Source: Thioclava pacifica DSM 10166
GTDB lineage: Bacteria; Pseudomonadota; Alphaproteobacteria; Rhodobacterales; Rhodobacteraceae
Assembly (NCBI RefSeq): GCF_000714535.1
Contig: NZ_AUND01000040.1
Span: 62,001-126,000 of the forward strand
Length of the DNA: 64,000 nucleotides
Direction: 5' to 3'
Shown: positions 54,501-63,500 of the stretch, in pieces
How the letters are laid out: every line of letters begins with the position of its first letter
How positions within the stretch are numbered: position 1 is the stretch's first letter
The notes under the pieces: model-generated
Database searches by the model: none
Seen by the model: only the letters and a program-made list of their open reading frames with translations
Told to the model about the DNA's origin: nothing
Translations under genes and position numbers: made by a program

Positions 54501-57500
54501 CGCGATCACGTCGTCGCCGAAGGGACGCGCTGCCGACGGGTCATTCGCCGCCGCCTGTTCGATGCTCGCATCGAAGTCGAGCAGGAAGACATTGCGCGGC
54601 AGAAGCGCGTTCGGATCCTGCACCGCCGCCCCGATATTGGGCGTGAAGCCCAGATCGACTTCGAAGGTGCCAACCGGGGTCACCACCTCGTCGGTGATCA
54701 TTGAATAGAGCGTGTCGCCCGCAAGCTCGCGGAACCGGTCGCTGGCCGAGATGCCTTCGCGCTGGATGATCGCGTTGTCGCCCGCGATCACGTCCTGACC
54801 CTCGCCACCCGAGAGGATGTCGTTGACCTCCTGAAGGTCGGTCGGGTCGAGATCGGAAAGGTCCGTAGGCAGGATCGCCGCAACTTGCACCGGGTTCAGC
54901 CCGTCGAGATCGTCCGAGCCGCCAGCGGTGTTATGCCCGCCGATCAGGTCGTCATTGCCGAGCCCGCCGAAGATCACGTCATCGCCTTGCTGGCCCATCG
55001 CGATATCGTTGCCGGCCTCGCCGAAGATCACGTCACCCGCACCGCCGTCACTGGCGCCGGTGAAGATCGCGAAGTAGTCGTCGCCGACCCAGGGTGCCGT
55101 GCGGCCTTCCGCGCCGACGGTCTGCCAGGCCTTGCCGTGGTCGCCGAGGATCACGTCATCGCCCATATAGGCGTCCGAGGCGAAATCGCCGCCGTAATCG
55201 CCCCAGATCCGATCCGAGCCGGTGCCGCCGAAGATCAGGTCGGACATGCCGTCGCCCAGGATCAGGTCGTCGCCGCCCTCGGTCGGATCGCTGGAGCTGA
55301 TCAGGATCGTGCCCGGAGCGAGCAGGATCGGATCGCTGCCAAGATCGGCGCGACCCGCGACCGTGTCGCTCGTGATCACGAAGTCGACGAAGCCGTTGTC
55401 GCCAAGGATACGGTCATAGCCATTGCCCGCGAAGAGGAGCTGGTTCGAGACCGACAGGTCGCTCAGATCGACATCGCCGCTGCGGTCGCCATAGATCCGG
55501 TCGCCCGCCGCGCCGCCGATCAGGATATCCTCGCCATTGTTGCCGAAGATCACGTCCGAGGCGCCTTCGCCCGGCGCCGTGGTCGAAATCAGATCGACCG
55601 TGGCCGGATCGACATCGCCGTCGAGCCAGTTCACGAGGCCGCTGTCGCCGATCACGATGTCATCACCGGTATTGGCCCCGATCAGTGCGATACGGACACT
55701 TGCCGCATCGCCATGGAGCGCATCGGAGTCAGCGCCGCCGATCACGATATCGTCGCCCTCGTTGCCTTCGATCAGGTCACGCCCACCCTCAGAGGGATCG
55801 GTGCTGGCCATATAGACCGGCGCGCCATCCTGAACGGTGATCGTGCCGAAATCGCCGCCGAGCGCATCTTCGCCCGCGCCGCCAACGGCGGAGAAGGTCA
55901 CGTCGAGATCGAAGCTGCCGCCAAGCCGGGGCAGGGTGGCCGTGAGGTCACCGAAGATGAAGTCTCCCTCGGCCCCGCCAAGCGCCAGATCGCGGCCCGC
56001 CTCGCCAAGGATCGCGTCGATCCCGCCATTGGTGCCACGCGTGCGCACGGTGATGATCGCGGCAAGGCCGGAGCCTTCGCCGGTATAGAGCACCTCGCCG
56101 TTATCCCCGAGCAGCACATCGTCGCCGGTACGGCCATAGAGCAGGTCGGAGCCGAGCCCGCCAAGCGCCACATCGCTGCCGCTGCCACCGTCGATATCGT
56201 CATCGCCCGAGGCGAGCGCATCGCCAGCATCAAGGCCGAGCTCGACGCCTGCGAAAGCTGCGGGTGCGGCCGGGATGCCTTCGACATCAATGCCCGCGAA
56301 GGTGGAGATCACCCGCGTCACATCCGGCGGCGTGTCGCCGTCGCGCAGCACGAGCCCGGCATCGCCGAAGATCACGTCATCGGCGCTGCCGCCGGAGATC
56401 GTGTCGTCATCGGTGCCGCCGATGATGATATCCGCGCCGCCCGAGCCGTAGATCAGGTCGGCCCCGCCGGTATTGCCGAAGATCGAGAAGATGTCGTTGG
56501 CGAAGGCGCTGCCATCGTCGCGCACCACGAGCCCGTGGTCGCCCAGCAGGATATCGTCTTCGTTGGTATCCGAGGCCGAACCGCCCGAGACCGTGTCGCC
56601 GCCATCGCCGCCGATCACGATATCCTGGCCGGTCTCCCCGAAGAGACGGTCCGCGGCGCCCATCCCCGGATCAAGGCTGATCACCCATGCGATACGGTCG
56701 AACAGGGTCGAGCCGGAAGCCTTGAGCAGCAATTCGGCATAATCGCCCACGATCAGGTCATCGCCCGCCGAGCCGAAGCCGGTATCGCTCGCGCCGCCGC
56801 CCACGATCAGATCGGAGCCGCCAAAGCCGAGGATCAGGTCCGCCCCGTCAGTCAGCGCCGCATTATGGGTGCCGATGATCGAGAGCCCGTCGCGCAGGAT
56901 CTCATCGCCGAAGAGGATATCCTCGCCGGTGCCACCGCTCGGGTCGCCATAGAGCGTATCCGAGCCGCGCCCGCCAGCCACCTGGTCGTCGCCATTGCCG
57001 GCGTAGATCCGGTCATTGCCGCCGGTGCCGGTGGTGTTCGTGGCGTAATGGGTGGCGTCGGTGATCGTGCCGTCATCGCCAAGGATGATGTCATGGCCCG
57101 CTTCGCCATAGATCACGTCGCCCGTATCGGCATCGCCGACACCGTATTCGCCGGTGTCCGAGACGCCGCCGATGATCAGGTCATCGCCTTCCTGGCCATG
57201 GATCAGATCCGCGCCGTCGCCGCCCTCGATGCGGTCATTCGCGCTCGATTGCTCGCTCTCGCCCGCCGCGGGCAGGCTGTCGGCGGGATACCGGTCGCCC
57301 CAGATCTCGTCGGCATCGTCGTCGCCATGGATCGTGTCCGCGCCTGCGCCGCCGATCAGCAGGTCTTCATCGTCGCCACCGAAGATCTGGTCATTGCCGA
57401 ACTGGCCGCGGATCACGTCATCGCCGCCATCGCCGTAGATCGTGTCGCCGAGGCCCGAGAAGGCCAGCTCGCCCAGCTCGAACCCGTCCTCTTCGCCGAA

Positions 57501-60500
57501 GATGATGTCATTCGCGCCATCGCCACGGATGAAGTCCGCGCCGAGCCCGCCGAGGATCAGGTCGGTTTCGCCGATCGTCGCATTGGGGGAGGCGGTCTTC
57601 ACGGTCGAGAGCGCCGAGCCGAAGGCCACGTCATAATCGCCGCGGATCACGTCATCGCCGGCGCCCGCGTCGATATTGTCAGCACCGCGACCGCCGAAGA
57701 TAACGTCATTGCCGAGATGGCCGGTGATCGCATCCTCGCCGTCATTGCCGTAGATCCAGTCCGCGCCATCGCCCGAGCTGTCGCTGTCATCCTCGCCATC
57801 GCCCTTGAGCGTGTCGTTTGCGCCGCCGCCATAGATCGCATCGCCGCCATCGCCGCCAAAGACATTGTCGGCGCCGTCGGTCCCGGCCGAGGCGACATAG
57901 TTCGAGACGCTCAGCCCGTTCGTGGCATCGGCCGAAGCCGCGCCGTCGCCAGCCAGCGAGTCATTGCCGCCGAAGCCGCGCACGACGTCGACATCTGCGC
58001 CGCCGAGCAGGATGTCATTGCCCATCCCGCCGAGCAGTTCGTCCTCGCCCGCGCCGCCCAGCACATGCAGCGCGACCTTGAGCGAGGCCGCATCGCCGAG
58101 GATCTCGTCGTCACCGCCCGCCGCATCACCGTAGAGCACGGTGATATTGTTGAAGACTTCCCATTCCCCGAAACCGATGATCAGTGCGAAGCGGTCCGCC
58201 CCGCCGCTGCCCGTGGCATTGTCGAGATCAAGCGCGGCGCGGATTTCGTCCGTGTCGATATCGTCGTCCATGTTGAGGTCGAGGTTGTGGTTTAGATAAC
58301 CCGCCGAAAGCGCGGCCACGGCCTCGCTATGGGTTATCTTGCCATCCGAGAAATAGCCTGCGTCGATGGCATCCTGAAGTGCGCCGTCATAGGCCCAGAG
58401 CGAGATCTCGTCCTGCCCTTCCGCAGCGACACGGTCGCCGAAGATTTCGAGCTTCTCGTCATCGTTGCCATCGGCCCCGGAGCGGCGATATTCGGCGAAG
58501 GTGCCGATGTTGAGCCGCGCGGTGGTGTCGTCGGGCCCGTCCACCGTCGCCAGCTCCGGCGGCGGCAGGGGCGGGCAGGAGAAGCTGAAGTCGAGGAGCG
58601 TGACACGCAGCAGCTCGAACGTGTCCTCGAACAGCGTGACGAAGCCGAAGGGCGTGTCGAAGCCAAGCTTCACGAAGGCTTCGAGATAGGCCGTCAGCGC
58701 GCCCTCGAAGTCGAAGATACAGAAGATGCCTTGGTTGAGCTTCTTGCCGATCTCGTCGAGATAGAACTTGCCGTCGCCATCGTCATCGGCCCAGTTCGCG
58801 CCGATCTGCGCCTCGACGCCGCCGGTGACGCCCGCCTCGGCCACTAGGACCGACAGGCTCGCCGTAGCTTCAAAGAAGACCTTGAGGCCGAGCTCGAGGA
58901 TGTCCTCGTCGGTGAAGGTTTTCGACACGGGATCAAAGGCATGGTCGCCGAAGTAGAAGCCGTCGAGGAAATCGCCCGTCTCAAGTCCGCGGCTGTCATA
59001 GCCGACCGAGAGATCAAGGAAGATCTCGAACCCGCCGCCCAGTGTGACGAAGAGCGGAACGGGGGGCAGGATCGGGCCGAACTTGTAGGAGATGCCGAAT
59101 TCGGCCGAAAGACGCGGAATGTCCCAGACCACGAAATCGACGCGCTGGCCGAAGAGCAGACCGAAGAGCTGCGCGGGTTCCTCGATGAAGGGGAAGAACA
59201 GGCCCACATCATGGAGCTGATCGAAGATCCCCGAGAGACCGCCACCTTGGTCGCTGCCGTCGGTATCGTTGTCGATTGCGGTTTGAAGCGCACCGGGGGA
59301 GACGCCGATATCGGTCGCCTCGCCAAGCATCAGCCCGTTGAGCTGGGTGCGGCCCGAGGCCGAGGTGAGATCGATTCCGGTCGTCATTGCCGACACCGCG
59401 CCGGGCGCGACGGCATAAGGATCGGAGATGATGAAATCGCCGAAGCTGATCAGCGTGCCTTCGGAGAGATTGTCGATGAAGCCCTTGATGGCAGCGATCG
59501 TATCGAGCACCTCGATCAGCGTGTCGACCGAGTCGATCCCCGAGCCGAGGAGCCCGATTGCGTCACGTACCGTCACCTCGCCCTGACCGAAGAGCTCGGA
59601 CAGTTGCGACAGGATGGGCACCGGCTCCCCGAGGAATTTCAGGAAGGGATCGAGCGGCGCGGTGAAGTCGTCGATGAAGTCGATCAGCGGGCCGAGCGCG
59701 TTCTCGACGAACTCGCCCATGTTGAGGCTCAGATCGTAGAACTGCACGCCCGGCGCTTCGAGTGCGCCATCGCCTGCGCTCCACATCCAGTCGATATTGA
59801 GATCGGTGGTGACATTGGGCAGGTCCGCAATCGACAGCCCGCCGCCGAAATCGGCCCCGCCTTGCAGGTGCAGGTCGATATTCACGGCAATCGCGAAATC
59901 GACATCGAGCCCGTAACCGCCCAGATCGGCGACGTCGATCTTGTAGCCCTTGTCGGTCGCATCGAGCCCGGCGGTCGTGACCGCTACGCCGCCACCATCG
60001 ACGAGGCCTACATCGAGCTCGGTTGCCAGCCCGACGCCCCGTCCGAGACCCACATCGGTTGCGACATTATCGGGATCGTCATCCCACGGCGTCGCATTCA
60101 CGCCGAGGAAGAACAGCCGGAAGTTCAACTCGGAATCGGGCGTAAGGCCAACGCTGAACTCGCCGGTCAGGATCGGGTCGATGACATCGTCTTCGTTGAC
60201 ATCGGGCAGCACGAGGAAGGCGCCGCGATCGGCGCTCAACCCGAAGCCCATCGCGACATTGAGCAGGAAGTTGACGGTCACGCCGCCCTCGCTTTCAACC
60301 TCGATGACGAAGGCATCCATGCCAAAGTCGAAGGGCACGGTGTCCGTGATATCGAAGCCGAAGAAGAGCGGTTCGAGGATCAGCTCGCGGTCGCTTATGT
60401 CGAAGCTCAGAAGGATGTCTTCGAAGGTGAAGGCATCGAGATCGCCCGCATTCCCCTTCATCGCCTCGGCATTCAGGATCGGTTCGAGCGCGTCGAAGAG

Positions 60501-63500
60501 AATATGCTGGGCCTGTTCAACCAGATCGCCAGCGCCTTCTTCCAGCGCCTCGAGTTCCGCCTTCATGCTTTCATAGAGGCTGCGGAAGCCTTCCAGAGCA
60601 TCGTTGAGCGCATCGACCGGCCCGCCGATCAGCGGCGCCTCGGCCAGTGCATCGGTGGCGTCGACGAGGAAATCGAGAATGAGTTCAAAGGCTTCAAGCA
60701 GGTTCGAGAAGTCGAGAAGCCCCGCCGCGATGGCTTCGAGTTCAAGCGCCGTCAGCGGGTTGATGGCGGCATCGAAGACAAATTCGCCCGTATCCATGCC
60801 GATCTGGACATCGAACCCGAAATCGACCTGGGCATCGGTGCCCGTCAGGATGCCATCGTCGGCATCGGCATTGTCGCTATCATACATGATGGCGGTGCCG
60901 TTCTTGTAAAAGCCGAGCGCATCGGCGACGAGCCGCGCCTGACCGTCGAAGCTGAAGCCCAGATCGCCAAGCGCGATATAGCCGTCGGTGGCCGCACCAC
61001 TCACGCCGATATCGATATAAGCCGGACCCGTGCCATCGAAATTGGTCAGTTGCAGAACCGGGTCGGTCGGGTTCTCGAAACGGATTCCGACCCCGCCGGC
61101 ATTGATCACCAGCACGCCATCGACCGCGAGGGCCGCGTCGAGGCGGAAGCCGCTTTCCTCGGACACGAGCAGGTTGAAGTTGCTCTCGAAGACCTCGGCG
61201 TTCAGATCGCCGATCTCCAGCGCGAGGCCAAGCTCGAACATGCCGCCCAGCTGGAAGCTGAATGCGCTGTCCTCGATCCCGGCATTGAACAGGCTCGAGC
61301 CGAAGGAGAAGTCGAAATCGACCCCCGATACATCGACGTCGAAGACCGAGGGTGCGATGCGCAGGTCGGCCTTGATCATGCCGTCGGAATAGTCGAACTG
61401 GATCAACCCGCCACCGAAGAGGCCGAGCACGCTGGCGCGGAATTCCTCGACCACGCGATCGACCAGCGCATTCGCTTGCGCCGTGAGCGCATCCACCACG
61501 TCATTGACCTCATCGGTCAGTCCGGCCGTGAAGTCGCCCGCGTAAGCGGCCAGGTAATCGGCAAGATCGACGAGCAGGTCGCCCGCGAGCGTCTCGACCT
61601 TCTCGATTGCCGCCTCGATCATGTCCGTGAGCGAGGGCAGGAGCGCCATCAGCTCAAAGATATCCTCGCCCTCGGCCGCGATGGTGGAAAGCTGGTCCAC
61701 GATCCAGGCAAGGCTGCCTTCGAGCGACTCGTCGGTCAGGAAAGTCTCAAGATCGTCGAGCGCGTCGAGCACCGCCTGAACCATGTCCTGATCAGCTTGC
61801 ACGCCGGGCAGATCCGCGATGGTGCTGCCTACATCCGCGATCAGCTCCGCGATCTTGGCCTGAAGCGCGTCGACCTCGGTCTGGGCCGCATCGCCCATAT
61901 CGTCGAGCAGTTCGCTTGCAAGCCCGATCAGCTCGGCGATGGTCATCGTCGCGAGATCGCCCACGGTATCGCTGGCGGCACTTGCATCGACCAGCGCCTG
62001 TTTGAGCGTGTCGGTCAGCTTGGCGCCGATATCCTCGAGCGTGTCGTCGAGATCGGGCAGCTCGAAGCCGAGCGCGTTCTGCACCAGCTTGAGGATCGTG
62101 TGGGTCGAGGGGATGGCGTCCTCGATCGAGTCGAGCGCCATCCCGAATGTCGCCTCGAACTCGTCGAGAAAATCGGTATCGCCCGCGAATTCCTCGCGCA
62201 CATTCGCGATCGCGCCGCGCACCGCCGCGAAGGCCGCGATCAGCTTGCTGGGCGTGTCGGAGAAGAAGAAATCGAAGCTCGTACCGAAATCGATGACCTG
62301 CGCACGCAACTCCTCCAGCGCGGCAAGCAGCAGCTCGCCCACATCCGAGCTCAGCAGCTGGTTGGCCGCCTCGGTCGAAAGCGCCGTGAAGTCGTTGAAG
62401 GCATCGAGCGCGTCGAGATCGCCGGCGAAGAAGCCCGAGTCGATGGCGGCCTGCTTCACCCCGTCGATATCCTGCGGATTGAGGAGGGCCAGAAGCCGGT
62501 CGGCTTCGATTGCGAGCAGGGTGTTGATACGGTCGGTCACCGGGCCGATCACGTCATCCACCGCGTCCTGCAACAGCGTCACGAGATCGCCGATCGAGCC
62601 GTCGATCAGCGGCAGATCGGCATTGAGCAGATCCATCTTGTCGAAGAGTACGCTGGAGAGCTCGCGCACCAGCGTCAGCAGATCGGCCGAGCCGAGATTG
62701 CTGAGCGCGGTGACGAGGTTCTCGATGCCGGAGGTGTCGACGACCGGAAGGATCGAGCCGACCTCGAAATTGATGGTCAGATCGAAATTCGCATCGTCGA
62801 GCCCGAAGGCCCCGCCATCCTCGAAGACAACGGGCAGGATCAGTTCGCCCGTGATCCCGCCATCGAAGGCGACGGTGTCGAGTGCGGCAAACCCATCGCC
62901 ATCGGTCACGCCAAGTTCGGTCAGGTAGAGCCGGTCGAGCCCGTCGGCGCTTTCCACATCGTTCAGCTGCATGTCGAGCTTGAAACCGATCGGCGTGGTG
63001 GTGCCGCCATCGACGACGCCGACCGTGATGAAGCCGAGCGCGCCATAGAGGTTCACGTTCTCCATCGACATGCCGATTTCGGCGCTTGCCATCGAATTGG
63101 CGTCGATGAAGAAGCGATCGACGATCAGCCCGCCCGAGATCGTGTCCGACCCGCTTGCTGCGACAAGGCCGAAGCCGAAGCCCATATCGAAGACAGCTTT
63201 CGAGCCCGTGCCACCTGCAACCGAGAAGACCGGATCAGCCCCGTTCGGGACCGAGGTGTCGGTCAGGACGAGGCCGCTGCCGAAGATGTCGGGATCAAGC
63301 GTGACCCGTCCGCCGGTTTCGGTCTCGATATGGGTGCGCAGGTCTGCGATCGTGGTCATGACCACGTCGAGATCGACCGATCCCGTCCAGCCGTCGCGCG
63401 TCTCGAAGAGCAGATCGGGATCGGCGGTGCCATTGGTGCGAATGCCGAGCCCGCCATTGAGCGCCGCAAGCTCGAACGTCTCCGTCAGCTCGCTGAGGTC

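Noticed and set aside
52780-58070. Possible CRISPR or recent tandem DNA repeat
   Set aside because: The periodicity comes from diverged RTX nonapeptide codons inside one open frame; there are no constant repeats with unique spacers.
52287-58295. Long plus-strand open frames (about 800 and 1,130 codons) antisense to the giant gene
   Set aside because: They mirror the RTX repeat codons of the minus strand, have repetitive low-information translations and no ribosome sites. They arise from GC-rich codon bias.
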